64,000 nucleotides of DNA from Allantophomopsis cytisporea. Taxonomy: Eukaryota; Ascomycota; Leotiomycetes; Phacidiales; Phacidiaceae. Shown piece by piece: positions 12,137-23,014 of this stretch (its first letter is position 1; the number at the start of each line of letters is the position of its first letter). The notes under the pieces are model-generated. The model saw nothing but the letters and a program-made list of their open reading frames with translations, had not been told where the DNA came from and made no database searches. The position numbers and the translations under genes are program-made. The stretch is taken from contig CP103021.1 of NCBI GenBank assembly GCA_024752435.1, positions 558,001 to 622,000 on the forward strand. The letters run 5' to 3'.

Positions 12137-13436
12137 CTTTTTCAACAATTATGAAAAATTGGAATATTTGGCGATGCTGACAAGTTTCACGGTAGATTCT
12201 AGCTTGTTCTAATTAGAACTTTGAAAGAGTCCAAATGATATATATTTAGTTATGTTGTCACGAAATGTACAAATGGGTCGAACGGTCGTGATTGAGGTCC
12301 GCCGAGGACATCATCGTCCGGCGACTGTGCCCGTTCTGATAAGAACCTCCGGGAATAACGCAAGGATCGTCAGAGCCCAAGCAAACTGCACACCTGATTG
12401 TCGACTGCCCACAACAACTGCTAGTTTGAGAATATCTCGTCTCTTCTCTTTTACGAGGGGCCATTACATATCTATCAAACATGAGCATTGCCATCGTCAG
12501 CGGTTGAAGCGGCTCTCTTCTCTAAGTTGCGACATCCCCCTTATCGAGACTTGACTCTTTCACTTTAGACTACCTAGGTAGTCTGCACAAGGATCGCCCT
12601 GTTCTCTCTGATTATTGAGACTCTACTTTTCTGCTCTAAAGACTACTTCGTACAAGGATCATCCAAACTCGGTACCCCGTGCAATGGTGTAGATCAGACT
12701 ATTTTGCGCAATAGTGGGGGCTTTCTCACAACGGTTTCCACCATCTGCATACGGGCGCGTACGCATCGCATGGTATTGAAACGTCTTCACATCCTCGTTC
12801 CTGGCTGTGCAAATCGAAGAACTACTGCATAGTGGATGTGATTGGACTGGTGGACCAACAATGTACGGCGGTCGCTCATCTCCAGGTTGCCGTTCATTAC
12901 TATCAATACCATCAAATGTTTGCCGACCACGTAGCCCACAGATCGCGGCCGCCTGCCTTTACTGGTGAGGTCATAAGATTTCGACCCTACAGGTGATGAT
13001 TCTCCAGCTGCTGAGATGCAGGGTTGTTACAACTACAAAGTCTATAATGTTGGTGTCTCGTATCTGTTACGGGAACGTGGGAGAATGTCTCTCACCACTT
13101 ATCGTTCAAAGCGAATGAGCTCAACGATAGAATATCTATCCTTTACAACTTTGTAGGTGATGCTGTCTCTCATTAAATTTACCTAATACTGTAAAACACT
13201 GCATGTCTCTTTTTATGCTTTGACCTCAGCCGCAAACCCAACATCGCGCACTTCAAGGCTGTGTACCCTTGGCCTGCAAAAAACCAACATTTGCTGCATA
13301 GTGGAGGAGAAGGTAGTGGTGATGATGTTCTGGTGTGGAGCATTACGGTGACTGTATATGATATATCGCCTTTCCTTCCATTAAAGGTTCATAATCACAA
13401 ATTCGACAAACGACACATTATCTAATATCATTTGAT
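12137..13436. other. intergenic, 1.3 kb, divergent promoter region
   Basis: The stretch lies between the minus-strand dioxygenase and the plus-strand gene at 13437. A CTACCTAGGTAG palindrome occurs near 12570 and a related ACTAC-TACAAGGATC phrase repeats about 70 nt later. No coding frame with support was found. Confidence 0.5.
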
Positions 13437-15446
13437 ATGGCGCCTAAATGGGATGCCCGCCTTGTCCTGGACTTTGACACGAACAAAAGCTTCACCTGCG
13501 TAGGCGTTACTAAAAAAGGTCCTCGTTGTCGAAACCCCATTGCCGGCCATAATCAACAAGCAGCCTCTCATACTCTAGATCTTTTGAGCCAGCACAACCC
13601 TACTTCTCAAGCTGTTCGAGATGAACTTGAAGACCTCGCATATTTCACTCTATGTGTAAGATATCACAGAGATGAAGCCACAACTCCTGGGCACTCACAG
13701 CATAAGGCTGTGATAAGACACTGGAGACAAACTATCCAGGACTATGTTACCGAACAAGCTGAGATTGAGAGCCGAAGAAAGGCGAAGAGCTTGAAGCAAA
13801 AGAACAGAGGCTATGATAGAGCCGTCGAAAGGGATCAGGCGACAACGAGTCAAGTCTCCTACAATACTGAGTCTTGGTCGGTAACAAATAGTCGATTAAC
13901 TAATGATCAGAGGTTTACGAAGCAAGCGGTAAGATATCATCTGCCATCCCAAAAGTATTCAGACTTTTATTCTAAGAGAGTGCAGTTCGTCACTGTGATG
14001 CCAGCAACTCCACCTTCGTCTGTGAAGAAGCCTAGACACAATCTGCGTGAAGCACCTCCTCGTGAGACATCAACTGCATATACAGACTTCAAAACAAGGT
14101 CAACGCCGAAAGCTGTATACTTTGAAGCTCCTATTACGCCTCCATCCTCTTTAAAGAGACCGGGAGTCAATTTCAATACAACTTCTGTGTTGGGTCATCA
14201 ATCTTCTCCAAGCCTGAGAAAAGTTCAGACGAGAAATGACTCTCCTCTCATGCAAGTAGAGGACCCTGAGGATGAATCTGAGGAAGAAGAAGACGAGTCT
14301 GACGAAGAGGATGATGAGTCCGAGGAAGAAGAAGGGTTTGATGATGATGCAGAAGAAGGATATTCCTCAGAAGCAGGTTTCGAAGGGGAAACTTGTAGTC
14401 GGGAAGAAGCCGTCAACGAGCAAAAATCTGGAACGAAACTCAAAGCTTGCGATTTCCCTGCTGTACCCCAACAACCTTTCTTAAACGTTGCACCTAACGC
14501 GAAGACACCCGAAACCAAGCAGACACTCAAAAAGGATGTGCCAATGCTCACAGCTATGACTGCAACAGCAAGTTGTAGCTCTTTGACTAACAACTATGGA
14601 CGTCTGGAGGTTGGGAATTTGGATGATCCATTTGGGAGCGCTAGAATAAGACCTGAGTCTTCCAACCCAGGCTACACCCTCTCCACTGCCGCTCTTTCAA
14701 AGACGAGCACGACACGAAAGCCCCTTATCAACTCTTCAAAAGATACAACTTCTGCGACCTCCGAGCCTCAACCGATGGCTCAGGTTATTGCGAGTACAGA
14801 AGATCTTCCCATGCATCCAACGTCTTTTGTATTCTGTTCTCAAACTTCGTCCTCGGTGCCGGCAAGTTCAAAAGGATCTGACGTGCAGTTTGGTACAACA
14901 TCCTCCTCAGCTCAAACCATGTCATATAATGAAGATCACAGTGAGCCGGTAAAAGATCCAGAACCTATTGCGCCGGACACACCATTGCCTGCACAAGGAG
15001 ATGTAGAATTAAAAGCCATTTCCCCTGATGTTTCTGAGGTGTCTTCAACCAAGAGACGGCTCGTGTCAGAGTCTTCAGCTGAAGCCGAGAATTCATATGG
15101 CAAAGTTACGGGCACTCTCGTATATAACACTTGGAGAATCTCCCAATTGCAGCAAACTTCGACTTCTGACCAAGAAACCCCTCCTGCATTGGACATGGTT
15201 GAACATATGAAATTCAATCAGGACATTAATGCCTCTATACTTCTGAAAGTACCACAACTCGAAGTAGTGGAAGCTTACGCGGAGAATGATATCAATCTTG
15301 ATGTAAACGGTGAGGATTCGAGAAAGCGTGAGAAGAAACGTTGTAGATTATGGAAAAAGGTAGTGAGAATGTCCAGAAAGATCTCGCACTCGGGTGGGTG
15401 CATGGTACTGAGAAGGAAACCAAGCTTTACCAACGACGAGACATAG
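13437..15446 (+). CDS. acidic low-complexity protein with N-terminal Cys/His module
   Basis: A single 669-residue frame runs from the first ATG. The N-terminus has CVGVTKKGPRC (Cys-x9-Cys) followed about 60 residues on by LCVRYH (Cys-x3-His). This module resembles one I associate with the N-termini of some fungal GIY-YIG/Mug113-type proteins, but no nuclease domain follows. Near residues 187 and 232 the phrase TPPSS(V/L)K(K/R)P occurs twice, possible proline-directed phosphosites. Residues about 276-316 are a Glu/Asp/Ser tract, and the rest is Ser/Thr-rich and probably disordered until a basic C-terminus (KKRCRLWKKVVRMSRK). The shape suggests a nuclear or chromatin-associated protein. I do not recognise the gene; the metal-binding idea is inference. 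Confidence 0.7.
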   Translation: MAPKWDARLVLDFDTNKSFTCVGVTKKGPRCRNPIAGHNQQAASHTLDLLSQHNPTSQAVRDELEDLAYFTLCVRYHRDEATTPGHSQHKAVIRHWRQTIQDYVTEQAEIESRRKAKSLKQKNRGYDRAVERDQATTSQVSYNTESWSVTNSRLTNDQRFTKQAVRYHLPSQKYSDFYSKRVQFVTVMPATPPSSVKKPRHNLREAPPRETSTAYTDFKTRSTPKAVYFEAPITPPSSLKRPGVNFNTTSVLGHQSSPSLRKVQTRNDSPLMQVEDPEDESEEEEDESDEEDDESEEEEGFDDDAEEGYSSEAGFEGETCSREEAVNEQKSGTKLKACDFPAVPQQPFLNVAPNAKTPETKQTLKKDVPMLTAMTATASCSSLTNNYGRLEVGNLDDPFGSARIRPESSNPGYTLSTAALSKTSTTRKPLINSSKDTTSATSEPQPMAQVIASTEDLPMHPTSFVFCSQTSSSVPASSKGSDVQFGTTSSSAQTMSYNEDHSEPVKDPEPIAPDTPLPAQGDVELKAISPDVSEVSSTKRRLVSESSAEAENSYGKVTGTLVYNTWRISQLQQTSTSDQETPPALDMVEHMKFNQDINASILLKVPQLEVVEAYAENDINLDVNGEDSRKREKKRCRLWKKVVRMSRKISHSGGCMVLRRKPSFTNDET

Positions 15447-16273
15447 TTTTGGTGATGGGATTTTCATCTGTTCTATATGGTATGTTGCTGAATTTGGTGT
15501 TTCTCGTTTGTGTTCTTTTTCGCTATGTACTTCATTCATCTTGTCTGTTGCAATGAAGCGTGCACCTGAGCATATTTGTTTCCAATCCTGTACATTATGT
15601 GAACCAAGGAATTATGGTTCTTAGTAGATCTGGATCATTTCAGTGCTTTATTCCAACATAATCTCGACATTGAAATCTATGATCTGGGGGCTCCGGCGGC
15701 ATATTCGTAGGCACTGGCATGTTCATTCTCTTCGAATAGTTTGAGTACAGGTTCCCGCTTCATCCAATCAATATCGATGGCGACAGCCACCCATGTCGTC
15801 CAAGAAGAGAACGTGTAACCTCGCCTGGCGAGCCAGACACGACCCAGTATCCCTGACATCCTTGTAGGCGCGTCATTGCAGCAAAAACAGGAATTATCGC
15901 AGCAAATGTAAAACCAATAATTATCAGATAAGATGGGCGATATGTCCCCGCAAGCTTCATATACGAAGAGTTCTTCAAACCTCTCCAGAAGAATACCATC
16001 ATGAATTTATATCGCCGGTATTTTACTCCACCGAGTTGAGCTTTTCAAAATGCTGGAACGAATAATGATCTTCCTAATTAATTGCTTCTGTATGCATCTG
16101 GCCCTTCATACTTAACGCGCACATAAATAACAGAAAGCTAACATTTTAAGGTCCACCTCTCTCAGTGATGATTGTAAATACCCCATCCCTTAGCCTCATT
16201 ATCATCTCAATCTTTACCATCTCTCCCCTTATCCTTATCCAACTAACTAATTTCACAGATAGCAGGCCCATCA
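15447..16273. other. intergenic with two small overlapping minus-strand frames
   Basis: Frames at 16002-15760 and 15859-15677 overlap out of phase. The first begins MMVFFWRGLKNSSYMKL and carries one hydrophobic segment (SYLIIIGFTFAAIIPVFAAM), so a small single-pass membrane protein is conceivable. No splice solution joins the two frames. The plus strand at 16140-16273 probably holds the 5' part of the Pmp3-like gene, including an intron ending TTCACAG. Confidence 0.4.
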
Positions 16274-16561
16274 ATGGACTGCCTCATCAATACGCTCTTC
16301 TTCTTAGCAGGTGTAATACCAGGCCATATTCACGGCTTCTACGTGACATGCACGTATTTCCATCGCAAGAGAAAAGTGAAGAAAGGACGGTGGCCGGGCG
16401 GGCGCAAGTCATTCATCTATAGTCGAGAAGTGTGGAATGGGGGCGCGAGTGATGCAAGGGTTAGGGCATTATGGGAGAAAAAGTGTGCGGAGGAAGAGGA
16501 TGAGGAGAGGGCAAGAATGGAGAGGGCAAGGAGGAGGAGGGGAAGTGGGTGGAAGATTTGA
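16274..16561 (+). CDS. Pmp3/UPF0057-like small membrane protein (5' exon unresolved)
   Basis: The frame encodes 95 residues whose start MDCLINTLFFLAGVIPGHIHGFYV matches the second half of the Pmp3 (stress-induced RCI peptide) family: D-x-LIN before a hydrophobic helix, then PGHIHGFY. Family members are 50-150-residue plasma-membrane proteolipids with two helices that influence membrane potential and salt tolerance. The first helix is missing here, so an upstream exon is expected. Candidate acceptors TTCACAG and AGATAG lie just upstream (about 16258-16263), but I could not find the first-helix exon with confidence. The tail is unusually long and basic, with Trp/Arg/Lys and a final Glu/Arg helix. 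The stop is at 16559-16561. Confidence 0.55.
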   Translation: MDCLINTLFFLAGVIPGHIHGFYVTCTYFHRKRKVKKGRWPGGRKSFIYSREVWNGGASDARVRALWEKKCAEEEDEERARMERARRRRGSGWKI

Positions 16562-16915
16562 TAGACAAGATGGGGGAGTGAAAGTAGTTTTTGTGGGGAT
16601 ATTGAAAGGTATGAATTTTTTCACTAAAGACATTGGGATGGTTTGAACTGTGTCAAGTGGGTTAATGAACTCAAATGTTTTGTATTGAGGTAGCTATTCT
16701 CGTATACAAGCAAAGTCTTCAGACACTATTATCTCAGATTTGGAGCAAAAAAAACTTCTACTACCCAGCAACTCGATATAAAAAGAGAGGAAATTAACAA
16801 CTCTAGACAGCTCTTTTCAGTATCCATATCCCTCGACAAGGACATAGTTTATGAACATCGAGCAAGTCAAATATTATGAACCACCATATATTTAGCAGTA
16901 TGTAGTCAGTCTTGA
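16562..16915. other. convergent intergenic, 354 nt
   Basis: This is the shared 3' flank of the plus-strand Pmp3-like gene and the minus-strand receptor gene. It is AT-rich. Nothing further is seen. Confidence 0.6.
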
Positions 16916-18439
16916 TCAGTTGTCATAATCCTCCATCAATGAATCATGATTGTCCATTAAAGTATTTGGCGATGTGGAGTTGTCAGAAATGTGTTCTTCT
17001 CTGTACTCAGTGGTTGTTTCAACGAGAATGCAGCCAAATGGAACAGACTCATCTGTACGGGAGCCCGAAGTGATTTGGGTTGAGACAGTGCAGTTTGAGC
17101 GTGAAAGAGAATTATCTGCCGAAGATTCTGAATCAATTGTCTTATGGGTAGGAGCTTCTGTAAGAGCCCTAGTATCCTCAAGACTGGTTGCAGCGTTCTT
17201 CTTTTTAGCAAGTCTGCCCTGGCCATCATGACCGCCGATAGTGACAAGATTGGATGGAAACTTGATTGCTAGCTTAGGGACCATTGACAATCTCCGAATG
17301 CTCAAGTTTTCGAGGCCGAGCTTTTCCTTAATAGCCTGGAGTAGTGGTCGAAGCTTGAAGAGACAAGCACTTATGATTCCAGAAGCGGCCTCCATGACAC
17401 ACCAGGCGCAAGACGTAGCAAGAGTCCCTACAGTTAAGTAAGCAATTCTTCCTGATATTCTAGGTCATCAAGAGCGTTTGACTTACAAGAGAGATCCTTT
17501 GGGTCAAATGCGAACAGGGTCTTGAATCTGTAGATGCTGATGAAGACGACACTAAGAACCAACAATCAGTACAAGTCGTGGAGATTATTTTATAATGTAA
17601 CTTACAAGCCACCTTGCAAGAATACCAATGTAAGTTCCATACGCTGAGCTGTAGTTGTGTGGAGTGCCCAAACATGCTTCAAGGGAAGTATGAGGATTAT
17701 GATATCAGTGAGGATGTTTGGGATAGCGTTGGCGATGAAAGAGGCCCTCAAGTCAATACAATGACCCTTCATCCATGGGTTCCAGGCTTTCTGGATTGGG
17801 TTGCACTGAAAGATGCAAAGCAATCCGATTGAAATGGCCCAGCAGCACGTAAGGACACCCAATCCCCAGGCCCACATTCTCATTTTTCTAGTGGGGAAAA
17901 GGCGAAAGAAGCTGATAAGAAGAGAAATCTTGATGGATGCAATATTGGCGACGTAAACACATTCAAATGACAAGAGGGCCTGTTATGTGTCAATATATTT
18001 TCAAGTACACAGATTGAGAGCCAACCTTTCCGAGCTGAACTTTCTGATCATCAGTCATAACTGACGCGTGAATACCGAGACCAGTGTGGTTCACTATTTA
18101 TTAATTAGTCAGAATCTATAGCAGATATACTCATAAGTTATTTTGCATGAAGTTATGGAGCACTTACTGTAGAATCCGAGGCTGACTTGTCCATACAAGA
18201 TTACCTGCACACTACGTGTTAGTATAATCTCACACGACGGCCAGGAGTCAGCTTCAACTTACAAGAGCTATGAGAAGAACAAAGTCATCGAGAGCAAACT
18301 GCGTACCTCTCTTCAAGTTTGCTACGAGTCGGAGACAAACAAAGATAGTAGAGAGGATGCAGGACACTGAGTAGAGAGCGGAGACATGGGGCATCATACT
18401 TGGGGTAACAACGCCATTGAAGATAGTAGTCGGCTCCAT
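16916..18439 (-). CDS. fungal rhodopsin-domain integral membrane protein (Pth11-like)
   Basis: Six exons (18439-18263, 18204-18168, 18093-18026, 17979-17606, 17551-17487, 17427-16916) give 410 residues; all five introns (46-74 nt) preserve frame. Features of the family are visible: short N-terminus, first helix SVSCILSTIFVCLRLV, the FALDDFVLL motif at the second helix, IASIKISLLISFFRLFPTRK, and CNPIQKAWNPWMKGHC in the extracellular loop before IPNILTDIIILILPL. The last helix is followed by a cytosolic tail of about 130 Ser/Thr-rich residues. Proteins of this class are seven-helix membrane proteins, some of them Pth11-like receptors involved in surface sensing. No CFEM domain is present. Ligand and coupling are unknown. 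Confidence 0.85.
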
Positions 18440-19268
18440 GGCGAATGAGTTGAACCAATAGTACGAAAAGGAAAGTTGTAAAGAAGATGTGATTTGGTAT
18501 CAAGAAGTGTGATTGTGTTTTGAGTGAGATGTGGTGACCAGGTCTGGCGGCTGTGAGACCAAATCGTGAAGTTCCGATCCGTTGACCACGAAATTTGAAT
18601 CAGGTTTGCAGATCCCAAAGAGATTTGTGCATTGAATGAATAGAAATTTGGAGAAAGGAAAGAATGAGAAGTCTGAGAGATTCTATGAATGTGTGTCGAG
18701 AGGATGGATGTTGAAGGGTACGAGGTGAATGAGGTTGATGACATTCAAGAAGTACAAGATATTAGAAGGAACACGTGAATCACTGTAGTGTAAAGTGAAA
18801 TGAAGATGAGCATTAGAGGCATGATTGCGGAGCTAGTCCTCGTTCGGTCTCATTGCTGTCGTCGCGGCGATATCATCGTTGACTCTTGCTATTTCTAGAA
18901 GGCACGGGGCATTCGACAATCACGTGGAATCTTCAGAGCGCATGATGGCATCTGTGGGCAAAGTACCTATCAGATAACATAGTTATCTTACATCAGTGAA
19001 TGAAGAAACGCATGATATTTGATGTCTGTCAATTTGGTCGAGTGCCAATATATACATGGTCCTCGATTTCGATGATAAAAGGATCCATGACCAGGCTCGC
19101 CTTCAATCTTCCTCAGCACTATTCGGACTTGGCAACGTTATCGGAGGCCCACCCGTAACGACCGACTTGAGAAAGGGGGCTGCATTGAATGAGTCATTCT
19201 CTAGGGAGTGTCGGTCAGCCATTTTGTAAAGAATCTCAACAGACAGGAGTTCTTACTTTTGTCATTAA
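18440..19268. other. intergenic, 829 nt
   Basis: It is the promoter side of the receptor gene and the 3' flank of the degenerate phosphotransferase gene. A longer minus-strand frame (18744-18394) is Ser/Thr/His-rich and overlaps the start of the receptor; I take it as chance. Confidence 0.55.
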
Positions 19269-20203
19269 TTAGTTGTAGAATCTTTCCACTTTAGAGCTCT
19301 CATCTCTATAACCACAACCAACACTCTCCAGACTAGATATCACAGTTTTGCAAAAGTCTTGGTATGACTTGAGATTCCAGTCATTCACCATTTGCTGCAG
19401 CTCTAAAGTAGTATCAGGCAGACTATACAATTGTGTTGTCAACTTGAGAGCAGCAATATCAAACTCTGGAGGAAGGCCGACTGCGCAGTTCCAGTTCCTA
19501 AGCCATACATGACCATAATTGTCGATTATAACATTTTCCAAACAGATAGTTTGATGTACAAGACACAGTTTATCGAAATTGAAATGTGGAATTTTCTCTG
19601 AGTCGGGTAAGTTTTCTTGTAACTTGTATAATTCCAAGTTGAATGCATTTTCGAGGGATCTGATGTTAATAAAAGGACGTTCTAATGGACCTGTGAACCA
19701 GTATCCGGGAAATCGACGATTGTTGAGGTGCGGCCCTGGTTTTGTTATTTCCATGTTCTGTAATTCTCGGATGATGGCAGTAAGCTCCTGTACAAGCTCC
19801 TTCTGTTCCTTCTCCTTCATTGACCGCCAGATCGAGGGTGTAAGCGGCTGGCCTTGTTTGAATTCCATCAAAATGCAATGAAAGTACTCCTTTCATCATG
19901 TGTTGTGATGCCACCCACTGTCACGCTTCGACGAACCCGCGGGATTTGAATCGAAGTCTTTCTCTTGACCAGATTCATCGTTCTACCTTCCCATTCTGTT
20001 ACATATCCTCCTTTCATGACCAATTTGTCGTAAAGTCGAGCAATCTTCACTTCTTTCTCATCTTGAGTACCAATATCCGGTGCGTTCCAAAAGAAGTCAA
20101 ACATTTCATCGATGTTGTAGACATTCAGCTGGCGGCGGTCAAAAGCGTACTTTGGAGGTATTATGTCTCCCAGAGAATCTAATGCATAATTAGGAACAAT
20201 CAT
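19269..20203 (-). pseudogene. degenerate APH/protein-kinase-like phosphotransferase with a reading-frame break
   Basis: Two frames, 20203-19868 and 19889-19269, together resemble the aminoglycoside phosphotransferase (kinase-like) fold common in fungi: TSIQIPRV, then HCILMEFKQGQPL, then VHQTICLENVIIDNYGHVWLRNWN and LPPEFDIAAL. Continuity at about 19889 needs either a one-base shift (reading DERS into YFHCILME) or a 47-nt intron at 19890-19936 (donor GTTCGT, acceptor GAAAG) that keeps frame and gives 295 residues but deletes most of the usual loop. Key residues are lost in either case: the catalytic HxD is HQT and the metal-binding DW is NW. It is either a pseudogene or an expressed pseudokinase. 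Confidence 0.6.
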
Positions 20204-21406
20204 TTAATGTGCAAATTACCACAGTGGTTTAGGAAGGATCATACATACATCAGTGGTCGAGTTGATAATTCAATCCTATTGGTTAAACATGAACTTGATC
20301 ATATCGTTACACGAAAGGTAGAAAGTTGGACGTTGAATGTAGAGAGTAGAATCTTGGAATGAAGCATGTCTCTCATACTTTGTACTGGACTAGGCTTGAT
20401 TTTGCTGATTATCAGATGTAGTAAGTGTTGAGGTCGATCGTCGTTATCTTCAATGCTCATTCTTAAATTTGCATCAAAAGATATATCCTGCGATATGTAG
20501 CCCGACTTTACCTTGAGTATATTATAATATGGAAAGAGCAGATTATAGAGACTTCACAGTTTCAAATTGCACAATAAGAACATGGTTTAATGAACAACAG
20601 GATATAATATGAAGCCTTCAAAGTCGCAAAATATTGCATTCGATAGAGTAATTAACCATGACCGACAGCAATTGTAAAGCCAAAATGTCTTACGGGTCAT
20701 ATCTCAATACACCAAACCGCAGGCGAAAACTGTCAGGGATATGAGAATTAGAAAAAACAAGCAATTGCATGGGTCCAGGGTCCCAAAGATCTTTCTTCTC
20801 AATTCTAGGGGAAAATAAGCATTGTGCGAGATTGACCAAGCAGGCACCCCAGCTGCATCTCTTTTTCGGAGACGTGAGCGGGTCTGCAGTGGTTTCAGCC
20901 AACGACATAACACTTCCCGAGCCAGTCAATTTAAATGAATTGGCGGGCTTCCATGCCGCAGCAAGTGATCTGGCAATATCATGTCTCGGAGCAGTGCTTC
21001 TCGTACTACAATTATTTCTGACTTGTTTGCCTGCGGTGGGCATCGACTGGTAGAGAGGAAGGAGAGGGAGGAGAGGAAGAAGAGGGAGAGCTTTTGGCGG
21101 AGGAAAGGAGAGTAGGGGCTGATATAGTGGTACGCTATAGCATGAGGGGCTTGTAGCGACGTAACCCTTCATTTATTGAGGAAAGAGTCACCTAGATAGC
21201 GAAGTTGACCGCATGTTGGGGAGCTAAGATTTAGTATAACAGTTTCGGTAGTTCCATGTAGATCTTTTTGTACTTCTCTACATAAATTCCACGATCCTCA
21301 AAGTCTTCAAAGAGAGTCCGTCTTCACAAGAAATTCGCAGTGGTGCAGCATATCAACCATACCCCAGGAAACACAAGCCTCTAGAATCGACAAACCGGCC
21401 GCTACA
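20204..21406. other. intergenic, 1.2 kb, divergent
   Basis: Overlapping frames on both strands at 20690-21172 include a minus-strand Leu/Pro run from a short GGAGAGGAAGA-type repeat and a plus-strand 94-residue frame with a hydrophobic C-terminus. Neither shows family features. The segment carries the promoters of the two flanking, divergently transcribed genes. Confidence 0.5.
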
Positions 21407-22657
21407 ATGCTGGCACTACGCACAAGCCCAATCGCCTTGAAGACCGTGCTCGCAATATTCATACTCACACTAATCCTCACAGCGATACATATCCAATACT
21501 CCGAAAATGCAGCGCTGGTGGTAGTGAAGGCGAAGGCCATTGGAAAGTCACTCACCGGATACCGAAGCTCGTTATCCGACCCAAACAGGCTGGATCGCGT
21601 AACGAACCACACTTTGGGCTTTGAAAAGGTCTATGTGATCTCGTTGCCAGAAAGAAGCGATAAACGTGATGCATTAACTCTCACGAGCAGCCTAGTAGGC
21701 TTTGGACTGAATTGGATTGATGGCGTTCGAGGAGAAACCGTGCCCGATAAAGCGGTACCATTTGGTACTGATCGCGAGTCATTGTGGGAGAGTAATTTGG
21801 GAAGTTGGAGAGGGCATATGAACGCTATCCGTGGGTAAGTCGACATCTACCCTGTTATTGGTATTGGAACCCTAGTAATGAAACACAATAGAATGGTCGA
21901 AAACAACATTTCCAGTGCGCTTCTGATGGAGGATGACATGGACTTCGATGTGAGACTAAAACAACAATTGCGATTATTTGCTGCAGGCAGCCGTTATATC
22001 CTCCAAACCCCCCCACAGAAAGAGCCTCTATCACCATACGGCGACGGTTGGGATCTTCTCTGGCTTGGTCACTGTGGCGAAGTCTTCCCTGAAGATCTCG
22101 CCGAGCATAAATCACAGCCATCCACGGACCCAGCAATTATAGCAATGTCTCGCAAGTATATCATTGGCAATGACCCAACTGTTCCCCCGGCTGAAAACAC
22201 GACTGGACTGCAGGACTTCAAGGCGTTCCCGCATACGAGATGGGTTCATCAATCAGGAGGTCCCATATGCACTTTTGCATACGCTATCTCAAACCGTGGA
22301 GCCCACAAGATCCTATACGATCTCAGCGTAGATCACCTGCTTGGACCATTCGATAATGCACTCGCAAATTTGTGCAGGTACGGAAAGGCACCGGACGTCT
22401 TGGATATGAAATGTATTAGCTCTACACCGCCGCTGTTCTTTCACCACAAGGCTAAGGGATATTTGAATGGTGATTCGGACATCCAGGTCGTGGGAAAAGA
22501 GAACAAGATGGTGAGAGAGAAGGGCTTCACAGAGAATATCGCCTGGAGCGCTAGAAACAATGTGCGGCAGCTGATGCGTGGAGGTCCATTCGAGAGTCAG
22601 TTTGTTGAAGAGCCGCTAGAGGGTGATGTTACGGAACATGCTTCGGGGCCGTGGTAA
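21407..22657 (+). CDS. glycosyltransferase family 25 protein, type II membrane
   Basis: Two exons (21407-21834 and 21892-22657; 57-nt intron GTAAGT...CAATAG) give 397 residues. Residues about 11-30 form a signal anchor (LKTVLAIFILTLILTAI). The catalytic region starts with FEKVYVISLPERSDKRDAL, typical of LPS-type family 25 transferases, and the junction gives SWRGHMNAIRGMVE. The metal/nucleotide-binding acidic motif is LLMEDDMDFD (about 153-162), and HQSGGPICTFAYAISNRGA matches the conserved C-terminal part. The family transfers galactose or related sugars in the Golgi or ER lumen. Fungal members are common but acceptors are mostly unknown. Length is normal. Confidence 0.9.
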
Positions 22658-23014
22658 TTTGTGTTTCAATTTGGAGTTTGGCGTTTGGTGGAAATGCGAT
22701 TGGGGGAGCTGCGATGGCTTGATAGACTTAGATATTGAGTTATTATAGCTATAGATTCATGTCTGACTGGTGCAAGATAACAAAAATGACCCGATCATTT
22801 CTATTCCTATAGATAGAAGCAACGATACTGGTATTTGTTGAACTGTATCAAATAATATTATCAAATTCGAATATAACATGCACGAGGCTACAAAAATGCA
22901 ATTAACATGACATTCATAGTTGTTATCTAGATAATATATCTACTCCATCTGCAGGCCATATATTTCTTGCAGCCCACAATATCCAAAACCCACTGTCGAC
23001 TTAGGAATACCATT
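22658..23014. other. convergent intergenic, 357 nt
   Basis: It is AT-rich 3' flank shared by the glycosyltransferase and the secreted-protein gene. Nothing else is seen. Confidence 0.6.

Noticed and set aside
12554..12670. Possible small transposon remnant around CTACCTAGGTAG
   Set aside because: The palindrome is short, no matching terminal repeats or target-site duplication were found, and a similar CCTAGGTAG occurs inside a gene at about 28774.
20690..21172. 160-residue minus-strand frame with a Leu/Pro run
   Set aside because: The run comes from a purine-rich simple repeat; a comparable frame exists on the other strand and neither looks conserved.
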